Origin: Dyadobacter psychrotolerans
Lineage (GTDB): Bacteria > Bacteroidota > Bacteroidia > Cytophagales > Spirosomataceae
NCBI RefSeq assembly: GCF_004349265.1
Contig: NZ_SMFL01000007.1
Span: forward strand, 186,001-250,000
Direction of reading: 5' to 3'
DNA: 64,000 nucleotides
Under the pieces are notes generated by a model. The model was not told the origin of the DNA, ran no database searches, and saw only the letters and a list, made by a program, of their open reading frames with translations. Within the stretch, counting starts at the first letter, position 1. Each line of letters begins with the position of its first letter. Below are positions 1-8,093 of this stretch, in pieces. Both the position numbers and the translations under genes were made by a program.

Positions 1-190
1 GAGGTTTGGTGTAAAAAGCTTTCAACCGCTCAACCTCTATCAGGTTCGCTCTACCAAGATTGACATTGTCGTTGACCAGCGGGCTATTTTCTCTGGCTCT
101 GCTCGTGTAATAGGTCAGGTCGCGTTGCGCAGAAAGCGGATGTAAGCTTCCCAGAAAACTAATTACCAATAAATATTTGAAAAAAGACAT
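1..190 (-). CDS. TolC-like outer membrane protein, N-terminal part (cut by window edge)
   Basis: Reading the minus strand from the ATG at 190 gives an open frame to the window edge. The first 63 residues start with a hydrophobic signal peptide ending in LSAQ. A stretch rich in Asn, Arg and Glu follows (YYTSRARENSPLVND, then RANLIEVERLKAF), which resembles the first helix of outer membrane efflux (TolC/OEP) proteins. The gene starts 24 bp after the PepSY-like gene on the same strand, so the two are probably co-transcribed. Only the N-terminus is visible, so the family call is tentative. Confidence 0.5.
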   Translation of the reverse strand, partial: MSFFKYLLVISFLGSLHPLSAQRDLTYYTSRARENSPLVNDNVNLGRANLIEVERLKAFYTKP

Positions 191-214
191 AAACTGGATC
201 AGGTTAGGAAGGCA

Positions 215-646
215 TCAGTCGGGTTCTTCTGCTATGAAATTTCCGGCGGTATCGAAGATGAGCTCTTTTCCGGTAATCTGGATTTCATACGTCGTATCCC
301 CAGCGGTCTTGACAATTTTCTCACAACGAAGAATTCTTTCCTTAGGATAGTTAGCCGTTATATATCCCTTAACAGCTTTAAGATTGGGTAGTCGGTTCTC
401 AGCCAGTATTAGCTCAGTTTCAGTAACGGTATTATTCATATCGAATGAAACAGCTCCTTTTTCAGCTCCTTCGGAATATTTCGCTTCCCAGATCGGGGAT
501 TCATCATTCCATTGTTCAATGAATGCGTTTGGATGTAGGGTCTTAAAGGCTTCAACCGTTTTTTCGGGAGGAGTTGTACCTTGTTTTTTTTCGGTACAGG
601 CAGCCAAAATTACGAAGGCAAGCAGTGGCAACGTTTTGTTTTTCAT
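215..646 (-). CDS. PepSY-like domain lipoprotein
   Basis: A 143-residue protein with a lipoprotein signal (hydrophobic LPLLAFVILAAC, lipobox Cys about residue 17), so it is probably anchored in the periplasm or outer membrane. The mature part (VEAFKTLHPNA, then WEAKYSEG, FDMNNTVTETE and YITANYP) has the alternating pattern of the PepSY-like/BLIP-like fold of small Bacteroidota secreted proteins. These proteins have no firmly known substrate. It lies upstream of the TolC-like gene on the same strand. The product family is fairly secure; the role is unknown. Confidence 0.7.
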   Translation of the reverse strand: MKNKTLPLLAFVILAACTEKKQGTTPPEKTVEAFKTLHPNAFIEQWNDESPIWEAKYSEGAEKGAVSFDMNNTVTETELILAENRLPNLKAVKGYITANYPKERILRCEKIVKTAGDTTYEIQITGKELIFDTAGNFIAEEPD

Positions 647-1033
647 GTTTTGCGATCATTAAGTTGTCACAAAACTCAGAGGCAATTTTGAGGAATTTCT
701 GTTTGTGGAAATGAAGTGACGAAACATTCAGAATTTTCCTTCAAAGAAATTGCTGAACTGATTAGAGTATGATTGATCAGTTATATTTGAATAGGTCAGA
801 GAATAAAGGGCTAGATTAAAAGATTGCACCGTAGCGGTCGCTATATTTTTAGTTCTAAGACATAATTATACACGGTTCCGTAAGCTATTGGAGAATCCGG
901 ATGTCTTGACCACGTGATTACGTGGCAAATTGACCACCAACAGACAATTGTTTATCAATAGTTAAAGAGATATAAATCAATTATTTAGCTTGGGCAATTT
1001 CAACCGAACCGACATGTCCTTAATTTCCGAATT
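647..1033. other. Intergenic region with a small palindrome
   Basis: About 390 bp without a convincing gene. The clearest structure is CCACGT-GATT-ACGTGG at 910-925, a perfect 6-bp-arm palindrome that could be an operator for the two-gene module that follows. A single TGTGAC half-site (minus strand, about 665-671) lies before the PepSY-like gene but has no second arm. Confidence 0.4.
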
Positions 1034-1366
1034 GTGGTGATCTGTGGCTCTGAATTCTCCAGTCAGCCAGTGAAATCCAGCGAGCTGAGCACGCTGGCTG
1101 ATTTTTTCAAGGCCATCGAAAAAGCCCCCAGGTTCTGCAGTACACATATTGGCGTGTATGCATCCCTGCTCAACTACTGGAATGAGCAGGGCAGGATCAG
1201 CCCGATCCGGGTTTTCAGTCATCAAATGATCGGGCTGGCTAAGTTGTCCTGCCGCGATACGTATTTTAAGTATGTCGGTGAGCTTAGCGAATATGGATAT
1301 ATCCGGTATGAGCGTTCCTTTAACCGAAACAGGCCAAGTGAGATCTATTTTATTTGTGGCATATGA
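1034..1366 (+). CDS. Conserved winged-helix-like protein of Bacteroidota mobile elements
   Basis: About 110 residues. The conserved core runs from STHIGVYASLLNYW through the Ser/Cys-rich middle to YVGELSEYGYIRYERS. I recognise this as a small protein often found in Bacteroidota conjugative and integrative elements next to an excisionase-like HTH protein; the exact function is unknown. The C-terminal half looks like a winged-helix recognition unit. The start is unclear: the longest in-frame start is a GTG at 1034 and there is no in-frame ATG before the core. An ATG at 1014 lies in another frame and stops at 1040. The gene may be 5'-damaged. It is followed after 47 bp by the HTH protein. Confidence 0.55.
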   Translation: MVICGSEFSSQPVKSSELSTLADFFKAIEKAPRFCSTHIGVYASLLNYWNEQGRISPIRVFSHQMIGLAKLSCRDTYFKYVGELSEYGYIRYERSFNRNRPSEIYFICGI

Positions 1367-1413
1367 TATGAAAAGGGATTAAGGATGAAGTAAACCAAAA
1401 CCACTGAAAAACG

Positions 1414-1707
1414 ATGGATGAGCTTGGAAAGATAAATCCGTTTCAGATCCTGGCAAAAAGCCTGACAAGAATTGAGCACATGCTGGTTTGTCTGCTGGAG
1501 AACACCGATGTGAATCCTGCATCTATATCACCGCAGCAACCAGAGCTGTTAAGCATCACAGAAGGTGCCCGGTTTCTGGGACTAAGTAAACAGGCTGTTT
1601 ACCGTCATATCGGAAAAATACCACATTATAAAAGAAACGGGCGGCTTTACTTCAAGCGCCAGGAGCTGGTTGAATATGTTGGGGAAGTCGCTATGTATCG
1701 AACGTAG
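1414..1707 (+). CDS. Helix-turn-helix (excisionase-like, HTH_17) protein
   Basis: A 97-residue protein. The N-terminus (FQILAKSLTRIEHMLVCLLE) looks helical. The C-terminal half (LLSITEGARFLGLSKQAVYRHI, then IPHYKRNGRLYFKRQELVEYV) is a typical MerR/excisionase HTH_17 domain, with the recognition helix at SKQAVYRHI and a wing at GRLYFKR. Such proteins sit beside integrases or replication modules of Bacteroidota integrative elements. No integrase is visible here, so the pair with the preceding gene is probably a leftover of such an element. Confidence 0.7.
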   Translation: MDELGKINPFQILAKSLTRIEHMLVCLLENTDVNPASISPQQPELLSITEGARFLGLSKQAVYRHIGKIPHYKRNGRLYFKRQELVEYVGEVAMYRT

Positions 1708-1929
1708 ATCTGCGGTTAAATAAGAGGTCAAATGCGGCTTGTTATAGACAGGTAACCATTATACGGCAATTCAGGAATCTGTGACTGGTTATTCTTTAAA
1801 TTATATTCATTTTTTATAGATCCGATGTAAACTTTAAAGCATCCCTCTCTGAAATTAGTCTCGTTGGCTCCAATGTTGTAATATAAATTATGTGATATGA
1901 CTAGCTTCATGGTACAGTAAAGCCGTTAG

Positions 1930-1953
1930 GTGGCCCGGAGACAGACGGGCCAC
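1930..1953. terminator. GC-rich hairpin between convergent genes
   Basis: GTGGCCCG at 1930-1937 pairs perfectly with CGGGCCAC at 1946-1953 across an 8-nt loop. It lies downstream of the rhodanese operon (minus strand) and of the HTH gene (plus strand). There is no T-tract on either side, so it may be a Rho-independent-like structure with weak termination or an mRNA end stabiliser. Confidence 0.45.
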
Positions 1954-1987
1954 GGGGGGATTATTTCGTTATCACATACTTTGCTGT

Positions 1988-2293
1988 TTAGATTTTCTGT
2001 TTGAGACTGTCCCATGCTCCGCCATTGTGTGCATCGACACCGGCGGATTTCAGTATGCCCACGGCCATGCCGCTTCTTGCGCCACTGCGGCAGCAGGTGA
2101 TCACCGGCTTTCCTTTTTTGAGCAGCATATCTGCTTTTGCTCCGATCTGATCCAGCGGAATATTGGTACTTCCCGTGATATGCCCGCTGGCAAACTCCTG
2201 TGGGGAGCGGACGTCAACTACGACAGCGCCTTGCTCCATCAGCGTCTTGAAGTCTGTATCTTTTAATCCGAATAATGATGACAGGATTCCCAT
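1988..2293 (-). CDS. Single-domain rhodanese-like sulfurtransferase
   Basis: A 101-residue rhodanese domain (VVVDVRSPQEFASGHITGSTNIPL, then the active-site loop CRSGAR with the catalytic Cys at residue 68, preceded by Cys67). It carries sulfane sulfur as a Cys persulfide. No signal peptide is evident, so it is probably cytoplasmic. It is the last gene of a minus-strand unit MBL-rhodanese, DUF2892, rhodanese, with only a few bases before it. The arrangement resembles a split YgaP (rhodanese plus DUF2892 membrane part). Sulfur donor and acceptor are not shown by the sequence. Confidence 0.88.
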   Translation of the reverse strand: MGILSSLFGLKDTDFKTLMEQGAVVVDVRSPQEFASGHITGSTNIPLDQIGAKADMLLKKGKPVITCCRSGARSGMAVGILKSAGVDAHNGGAWDSLKQKI

Positions 2294-2296
2294 AAG

Positions 2297-2500
2297 TTAT
2301 TTTTTTCTTTTTGTAGATATACCCAGAATAGTGTAAAGCGGACAATAATTTATCAATGAAGTCAAAAGCAACACTGCCCCGACTGCAATCAGTGCGATTC
2401 CCATTATGCCGGATGTTACACCTGTAAAATATAGCACCGCAGCACCTACCGCCAATAACACACGTACTATTTTATCCGTACTTCCTAAGTTCGACTTCAT
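2297..2500 (-). CDS. DUF2892 (YgaP-like) small membrane protein
   Basis: A 67-residue protein with two transmembrane segments (IVRVLLAVGAAVLYFTG and IMGIALIAVGAVLLLTSL) followed by NYCPLYTILG and a Lys-rich tail, which matches DUF2892. A longer frame runs up to 2557 and overlaps the MBL-rhodanese gene. I chose the ATG at 2500 because the paralogue at 9644 begins with the same pattern (MKTNMGVFDRVFR against MKSNLGSTDKIVR). The family is the membrane part of YgaP-type rhodaneses; the conserved Cys in NYCPLY might take part in sulfur handling, which is inference. Confidence 0.8.
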   Translation of the reverse strand: MKSNLGSTDKIVRVLLAVGAAVLYFTGVTSGIMGIALIAVGAVLLLTSLINYCPLYTILGISTKRKK

Positions 2501-2535
2501 GACAACCGGGTTTAATGATTTCAATAAAGATTTTT

Positions 2536-3957
2536 TTACAACATGGTACTTGGACACACGTACTCGCTTACCTGCACAAGACCGGAGTCTTTAATGGCTT
2601 TAAAACCTCCCTGCACATCAATCAGATTGTCGTATCCTCTGGATTTGAGAATGGAATTGAATATCATTGACCGGTAGCCTCCTGCACAGTGAACCAGGTA
2701 GGTTTTGTATTTGCTGATCTCCGTGAAGTGATCATTCAGATAATCCAATGGTATATTTTCCGAGCCGACTACATGCTCAGAAAAATGCTCACTTGCCTTA
2801 CGTACATCAAGCACAGTCAGGGAAGGGTTATTTTTTATCCGCTCCGCCATTTCAGTGGCAGTGACGGACTCGATCTGATCGATTTCCTTCCCCGCATTTT
2901 TCCAGGCTTCAAAACCACCTTTCAGATGCCCGATCGTGTAATCATACCCAACGCGAGCCAATCTGGTGACGACCTCTTCTTCCCGGCCTTCGTCGGTGAT
3001 TACCAGTATTTTCTGTTTGATATCAGGAATCATCGCACCAACCCAGGGAGCAAAATTTCCGTCAATGCCGATATTAATTGAATTTGGGATAAAACCCTGG
3101 GCGAACATCCGCGCTTCGCGGGTATCAAGCATAACTGCATCAGTTTCGTTGGCCGCTGCTTCAAAGGCATGGGGATCAAGCGCATGGTTTCCGCGTTCGA
3201 GTACTGTGTCAATACTGTCATATCCCCGGATGTTCATCATTACGTTTTCCGGGAAATACGCAGGCGGCGGCATCAGCCCATCGGTTATTTCTTTTACAAA
3301 CTCCTGTTCAGTCATATCAGCACGTAAAGCATAATTAAACAACTTTTGGTTGCCCAGTGTATCGGTTGTTTCTTTGCTCATATTTTTACCACATGCACTA
3401 CCGGCGCCATGCGCAGGATATACAATGATATCGTCGTGAAGAGGCATGATTTTGGTCCGCAGGGAAGTAAATAAATGCCGGGCTAATTTGTCCTGGGTTA
3501 GCTCTGCCACTACTTTTTGTGCCAGATCCGGGCGTCCTACATCTCCTATAAATAAAGTATCACCTGTGAAAATGGCTGTATCTTTTCCGTTTTCATCAGT
3601 GAGCAAAAAACAGGTGCTTTCCATCGTGTGACCGGGAGTATGCAGAACTTTTAGCGTAATATTACCAACTTTCAATATTTCGCCATCCTGAGCCACATGG
3701 GCTGCAAAAGCTGGTTTAGCAGTTGGTCCAAATACAATCTCTGCACCGGTTTTCTCTGCCAGATCAATGTGACCAGAAACAAAATCAGCATGGAAGTGCG
3801 TTTCAAGCACATACTTGATCCGGGCCCCATCTTTTTCGGCACGGGTAATATAAGGTTCTACTTCGCGAAGCGGGTCAATCACGACTGCCTCTCCATTGCT
3901 TTCAATATAATATGCGCCTTGTGCAAGGCAGCCTGTATAAATTTGTTCGATTCGCAT
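2536..3957 (-). CDS. MBL-fold/rhodanese fusion, persulfide dioxygenase-like
   Basis: A 473-residue protein. Residues 1-250 form a metallo-beta-lactamase domain of the ETHE1/persulfide dioxygenase type: metal motif HFHAD (His54, His56, Asp58) and His63, HTPGH (His106, His110), GDTLFIGDVGRPD (Asp133) and YPAHGAGS (His183). Two rhodanese domains follow. The first (about 270-360) lacks the catalytic Cys, with VITDEGRE in its place. The second has HCAGGYRS with Cys424. The expected reaction is oxidation of glutathione or other persulfide to sulfite, with the rhodanese delivering or removing sulfane sulfur. It heads the minus-strand unit with DUF2892 and rhodanese and has a paralogue at 11083. A Crp/Fnr-like palindrome lies 65 bp upstream. 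Confidence 0.88.
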   Translation of the reverse strand: MRIEQIYTGCLAQGAYYIESNGEAVVIDPLREVEPYITRAEKDGARIKYVLETHFHADFVSGHIDLAEKTGAEIVFGPTAKPAFAAHVAQDGEILKVGNITLKVLHTPGHTMESTCFLLTDENGKDTAIFTGDTLFIGDVGRPDLAQKVVAELTQDKLARHLFTSLRTKIMPLHDDIIVYPAHGAGSACGKNMSKETTDTLGNQKLFNYALRADMTEQEFVKEITDGLMPPPAYFPENVMMNIRGYDSIDTVLERGNHALDPHAFEAAANETDAVMLDTREARMFAQGFIPNSINIGIDGNFAPWVGAMIPDIKQKILVITDEGREEEVVTRLARVGYDYTIGHLKGGFEAWKNAGKEIDQIESVTATEMAERIKNNPSLTVLDVRKASEHFSEHVVGSENIPLDYLNDHFTEISKYKTYLVHCAGGYRSMIFNSILKSRGYDNLIDVQGGFKAIKDSGLVQVSEYVCPSTML

Positions 3958-4021
3958 AGCCTTTTTGATTTTGATTTTCTAAATGAACAATACAAATTTC
4001 GCAAGAAGTCAGAGCTCCGTC

Positions 4022-4036
4022 AGTGATAATTGTCAC
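4022..4036. promoter_or_regulatory. Crp/Fnr-like palindrome before the MBL-rhodanese unit
   Basis: AGTGATAATTGTCAC matches the recurring TGTGAC-N3/4-GTCAC pattern of this island with one weaker arm. It lies 65-79 bp before the ATG at 3957 in the divergent region shared with the AraC gene. Confidence 0.5.
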
Positions 4037-4170
4037 GTAGGGAAGAAATTCTTTACCCCAAACGAACCTTGCCGTTTATCGGCAGGTGATGCTCAAATAA
4101 CGCTATGTGCACATTCATCATTTTAAGGAGGATGTATTTATGGATAATGAGCCTTGTAACTAGCATTCAA

Positions 4171-4185
4171 TGTGACAAAAGTCAC
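4171..4185. promoter_or_regulatory. Crp/Fnr-like palindrome before the AraC gene
   Basis: TGTGACAAAAGTCAC fits TGTGA-N6-TCAC, the operator pattern of the Crp/Fnr superfamily. It lies 75-89 bp before the AraC-type gene at 4260. The identical 15-mer occurs again at 7200-7214. Confidence 0.6.
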
Positions 4186-4259
4186 GAACAATTACATCCC
4201 GGATACTATAATTTGCAATCTCACAGATACGGGCCACAAGCTACATCTTATGTTAGGAT

Positions 4260-5129
4260 ATGGAAAAATCAAAAAATAAGTTACCGGTATTTTGTCTTGG
4301 CATGTATCCTGCCTGCCGGGAGAACGAGCCATTTTATATGATTAAGCTTGAAGAATTGTCAAAAAGCGTAAAAGGTGTTGATCGGGCACATTCCCATTCT
4401 TTTTATATGCTGATGATTGTCCTGAATGGTTCTGGTAAGCACCATATCGATCTTCATAGCTATGATATTGAAAAAGGTCAGGTATATTTTCTGAGTCCGG
4501 GCCAGGTCCATAGCTGGGAACTGAGTGATGACATTGCAGGATACAGCCTCTTTTTTGAAAGTAATTTTCTTACCAATCAGTATCCTGAGCGCCTTTATAC
4601 CTATTCTTTTTTTAATTCAAAGGGCCGGTCTCCGCTTATAGAGCTGGAAGATGAGGCGGAATTAATTTCACTATTGTTTCACCAGGCTTACAGTGAATTT
4701 GAAAACCATCAGGCGCGTAGAAATCAGGTTATTTTATCTTTCCTTAACATACTGTTGGAAAAGGCAGACCGTATCTATCTTAGACAATTTTCGGATCATA
4801 CATACCTCCCGGGGCATGCGCTTGTGCAGCGTTACGAACAGGAAATTGATCGGCATTATCGAAGTCATAAAGAGGTAATGTACTATGCTGGACTTTTGAG
4901 TGTTTCGCCAAACCATCTTAATTTCCTTTGCAAGAGCGTCTTGGGTAAAACCGCAAGCCAGCTGATTTATGAAAGAATAGGAATGGAAGCGCAGCGCTTA
5001 CTGGTTCATACCGGAGTAGCAATTAAAGAAGTTGCCACAGCGCTTAATTTTGAAGACCCGTCTTATTTTAACCGTTTTTTCAAAAAGCAGTTTGGTATGT
5101 CTCCTTCTGAGTTCAAACAAATTTCATGA
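4260..5129 (+). CDS. AraC-family transcriptional regulator
   Basis: A 289-residue protein. The N-terminal half has a cupin-like sensing domain (HSHSFYMLMIVLNGSGKHHIDL, then YFLSPGQVHSWEL). The C-terminal 100 residues carry the two helix-turn-helix units of AraC/XylS proteins (MYYAGLLSVSPNHLNFLCK and IKEVATALNFEDPSYFNRFFKKQFGMSPSEF). It sits between the divergent MBL-rhodanese unit and the oxidase gene, so it may regulate one or both. The effector is unknown. A Crp/Fnr-like palindrome lies upstream. Confidence 0.92.
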   Translation: MEKSKNKLPVFCLGMYPACRENEPFYMIKLEELSKSVKGVDRAHSHSFYMLMIVLNGSGKHHIDLHSYDIEKGQVYFLSPGQVHSWELSDDIAGYSLFFESNFLTNQYPERLYTYSFFNSKGRSPLIELEDEAELISLLFHQAYSEFENHQARRNQVILSFLNILLEKADRIYLRQFSDHTYLPGHALVQRYEQEIDRHYRSHKEVMYYAGLLSVSPNHLNFLCKSVLGKTASQLIYERIGMEAQRLLVHTGVAIKEVATALNFEDPSYFNRFFKKQFGMSPSEFKQIS

Positions 5130-5225
5130 TATCGTTGATCTGTCCCGATGATGCCCTGATTTTACTATATGATCACGGTACTCTGCCAGGTAATTTTGAC
5201 CTCTCTTTAACCGATAAGTCAAAAA

Positions 5226-7094
5226 ATGGAGAATCCAGACAACATTCCCGTAAGTGCTCAGATAACAGATCACCAAACCGAACATAGCCAGAGCTTTTGG
5301 ACGAAATATATTTTCAGCACAGACCATAAGGTCATTGCCAAGCAGTTCCTTTTTTCCGGAATTTTCTGGGCACTGATTGGAGGCGCTGCTTCTATGGTCA
5401 TCAGACTCCAGTTAGGTTTTCCTACAATGAATCTGGGGTGGCTAAGACCAGTTTTAGGGAAATGGATTAGCGACGGCGGGAAACTTGATCCCTCTATGTA
5501 TTTGGGACTGGTAACAATGCATGGAGCTATTATGATGTTTTTCGTTCTGACGGCAGGGTTGAGCGGGACATTCAGTAATCTTCTTATCCCGCTGCAAATC
5601 GGAGCACGCGACATGGCTTCCGGGTTTATGAACATGCTTTCCTACTGGTTTTTCTTTGCGGCCAGCGTTGTCTTATTTTCTTCTTTTTTTCTTCAGACAG
5701 GTCCCGCTATGGGAGGGTGGACGGTTTACCCACCTTTAAGCGCGATGCCGCAGGCCATTTCAGGCTCAGGCATGGGGATGTCTCTTTATCTTCTATCGTT
5801 CGCTCTCTTTGTGATTTCAACTCTTTTGGGATCCATAAATTATATTACGACCGTCATAAATCTGAGAACAAGGGGAATGTCTTTTAATCGGTTACCGCTG
5901 ACAATATGGTCTTTTTTAATTACGGCTGTTATAGGATTGATGTCCTTTCCTGTTTTGTTATCTGCGTTTTTACTTCTTTTCATGGACCGAAGTTTTGGGA
6001 CAAGTTTTTTTCTTTCGGACATATATATCAATGGACAAGCATTACCTAATGTGGGAGGATCTCCGATATTGTATCAGCATTTGTTCTGGTTTCTTGGTCA
6101 TCCCGAGGTTTATATTATTTTTCTGCCTGCACTTGGGCTTACGTCTGATATCATTGCGACCAATTCGCGAAAGCCGATTTTTGGGTACAGGGCGATGATC
6201 GCCTCGATGATGGCCATCATGTTTTTATCGTTTATTGTCTGGGCTCACCATATGTTTGTAACCGGGATGAACCCATTTCTTGGATCCGTATTCATGTTTC
6301 TGACACTTATCATCGCGGTCCCGTCCGCAGTGAAGGGATTCAATTACATTACGACGCTGTGGCGTGGGAATATTATTTTTACGCCAGCGATGTTATTTTC
6401 CATAGGCATGGTATCATTCCTGTTTTCGGGAGGTGTCACAGGTGCAATACTTGGAAACTCGGCACTGGACATACAGCTGCACGATACTTATTTTGTTGTA
6501 GCTCATTTTCACCTGATCATGGGGTCTGCGTCTTTCTTTGGCATGATGGCAGGTATCTATCACTGGTTTCCAAAGATGTTTGGCCGGATGATGAACAGAA
6601 CACTGGGCCAGATTCATTTCTGGATTACTTTTGTTGGTGTCTACATGACTTTTATTCCGATGCATTATTTGGGCATAGCCGGATTTCCGCGCCGTTATTA
6701 TGCATTTACCAGCTATGATTTCACGACGAAATTTGTTGATATGAATGCCTTTATCAGTGTGGCCGCCATTCTGACTTTTATAGCACAGTTTATTTTTCTG
6801 TTCAATTTTATCAAAAGCATCTTCCTGGGAAAGAAGGCATCGCTAAACCCATGGAACTCGAATACATTGGAGTGGACTACGCCATTGTTGCCAGGTCATG
6901 GAAACTGGCCTGGAAAAATTCCCTTTGTTTACCGTTGGCCGTACGATTATAGTAAGCCTGGCGCCGAGCAGGATTTTATCCCGCAAAACATCCCTTACTC
7001 TCAGACGCCAGGTTCAAACTTTCCTCATGAAAACGAGTTGATCAGCACACAGGAGCCGTTGATTACTAATTTTGTGACGAAAGAAGAACATTAG
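5226..7094 (+). CDS. ctaD: Haem-copper oxidase (cytochrome c oxidase) subunit I, solitary
   Basis: A 622-residue polytopic membrane protein of the aa3-type subunit I family. The haem a ligands fit His99 (TMHG) and His429, the haem a3 ligand His427 (VAHFHL), and CuB is ligated by His292 (GHPEVY, with the Tyr296 cross-link) and His341-His342 (WAHH). AVKGFNY keeps the K-channel Lys. The N-terminus has no subunit II or III fusion. No gene for subunits II, III or IV or for haem or copper assembly is next to it, which is unusual for this enzyme. A hairpin terminator follows at 7121, so it appears to be transcribed alone. Within a sulfide-oxidation island it could receive electrons from sulfur compounds. 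Confidence 0.92.
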   Translation: MENPDNIPVSAQITDHQTEHSQSFWTKYIFSTDHKVIAKQFLFSGIFWALIGGAASMVIRLQLGFPTMNLGWLRPVLGKWISDGGKLDPSMYLGLVTMHGAIMMFFVLTAGLSGTFSNLLIPLQIGARDMASGFMNMLSYWFFFAASVVLFSSFFLQTGPAMGGWTVYPPLSAMPQAISGSGMGMSLYLLSFALFVISTLLGSINYITTVINLRTRGMSFNRLPLTIWSFLITAVIGLMSFPVLLSAFLLLFMDRSFGTSFFLSDIYINGQALPNVGGSPILYQHLFWFLGHPEVYIIFLPALGLTSDIIATNSRKPIFGYRAMIASMMAIMFLSFIVWAHHMFVTGMNPFLGSVFMFLTLIIAVPSAVKGFNYITTLWRGNIIFTPAMLFSIGMVSFLFSGGVTGAILGNSALDIQLHDTYFVVAHFHLIMGSASFFGMMAGIYHWFPKMFGRMMNRTLGQIHFWITFVGVYMTFIPMHYLGIAGFPRRYYAFTSYDFTTKFVDMNAFISVAAILTFIAQFIFLFNFIKSIFLGKKASLNPWNSNTLEWTTPLLPGHGNWPGKIPFVYRWPYDYSKPGAEQDFIPQNIPYSQTPGSNFPHENELISTQEPLITNFVTKEEH

Positions 7095-7120
7095 AGGTTG
7101 GTTTTATATTTTATTCGAGA

Positions 7121-7165
7121 TATCCGGAGAGCACTTTTGTCGCCTTCGGATATTTTGTTTTATCC
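7121..7165 (+). terminator. Terminator after the oxidase gene
   Basis: ATATCCGGAG (7121-7130) pairs with CTTCGGATAT (7145-7154) with a single G:U-type mismatch, followed by a T-rich run. The hairpin separates the oxidase gene from the TauE/SafE unit. Confidence 0.7.
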
Positions 7166-7199
7166 ATGTTCTGGCGCGCCGGCTATAATAAATGGCCTA

Positions 7200-7214
7200 T
7201 GTGACAAAAGTCAC
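7200..7214. promoter_or_regulatory. Crp/Fnr-like palindrome before the TauE/SafE unit
   Basis: TGTGACAAAAGTCAC, identical to the site at 4171. It ends 49 bp before the TauE/SafE start at 7263, a distance that fits a class I or II activator site. Confidence 0.65.
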
Positions 7215-7262
7215 CTTATCGAAGCAGTGAAAGTCCTTGCTTTGCATGATTAAAATATTAAT

Positions 7263-8057
7263 ATGGAAATTTTAGCTTACGTAGCGTCGGTACTTATTGG
7301 AATTTCACTGGGCCTGATCGGCGGGGGAGGGTCAATTTTGACTGTACCGGTACTGGTGTACTTATTTGGGATCTCGCCACTTTTGTCGACGTCTTATTCG
7401 TTATTTATCGTAGGTTCAACGAGTCTGATAGGTGCATTCAATAGTTATAAAAAGGGGGCTGTAAGTGTGCGGACCGCACTTTTATTTGGCGCATCCTCCA
7501 TAACGACTGTGTTTGTGACAAGAAAGTTTCTGATCCCGTTGATTCCAAAACAGCTGTTTAAAATTGGCGATTTTCAGGTAACTGAGCCGATCTTAACGAT
7601 GATCCTGTTTGCATTATTGATGATGGGAGCCTCTTTTGGCATGATCAGCAGCGAGGTACAGAAAACACAGCGCCCGGATAAAGCAGGCGATAACTATATC
7701 AGACTTTTTGTATTTGGTGTCGGAATCGGGTTGACGACAGGTCTTCTTGGTGCGGGTGGCGGTTTTTTATTGATCCCTACACTTGTCCTGCTTTTGGGGA
7801 TGCCCATGAAAAAGGCAGTGGGTACCTCACTTCTGATCATTGCATTAAATTCCTTAATCGGCTTTGCAGGAGATATCGGGCATTTTGAAATTGACTGGCC
7901 GTTTCTTCTGAGAATCACTGGAATTGCCATCGCTGGCATCCTGTTTGGTGGCATGATAAGTAAGTATATCAATTCAGATCAGCTGAAAAAAGGGTTCGGA
8001 TGGTTCATACTGGTGATGGGAATCTATATTATTACACATGAGATCATAGCGCTGTAA
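7263..8057 (+). CDS. TauE/SafE-family (sulfite or sulfonate exporter-like) membrane protein
   Basis: A 264-residue protein with about seven or eight transmembrane segments and the internal repeat of the TauE/SafE family. The two glycine-rich signatures are SLGLIGGGGSILTVPVLVYL near the N-terminus and TTGLLGAGGGFLLIPTLVLL in the second half. Family members move sulfite, sulfoacetate or other small organic acids outward. Sulfite would be the product of the persulfide dioxygenases nearby, so sulfite export is the most likely role here (inference from context). It is the first gene of a run continuing to 9514. Confidence 0.88.
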   Translation: MEILAYVASVLIGISLGLIGGGGSILTVPVLVYLFGISPLLSTSYSLFIVGSTSLIGAFNSYKKGAVSVRTALLFGASSITTVFVTRKFLIPLIPKQLFKIGDFQVTEPILTMILFALLMMGASFGMISSEVQKTQRPDKAGDNYIRLFVFGVGIGLTTGLLGAGGGFLLIPTLVLLLGMPMKKAVGTSLLIIALNSLIGFAGDIGHFEIDWPFLLRITGIAIAGILFGGMISKYINSDQLKKGFGWFILVMGIYIITHEIIAL

Positions 8058-8093
8058 CCGGCATTCAAATGAGAAAAATAAAAGATATGGTCT

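Noticed and set aside
661..672. A TGTGAC half-site before the PepSY-like gene as a seventh Crp/Fnr-like site
   Set aside because: The second arm is absent, so it does not fit the palindrome.
977..1225. Open minus-strand frame overlapping the mobile-element genes
   Set aside because: It is a shadow of the plus-strand winged-helix-like gene, with no recognisable domain.
1728..1910. Minus-strand frame of 60 codons
   Set aside because: AT-rich, Asn/Tyr-biased and without any motif; it lies in the space between the HTH gene and the hairpin.
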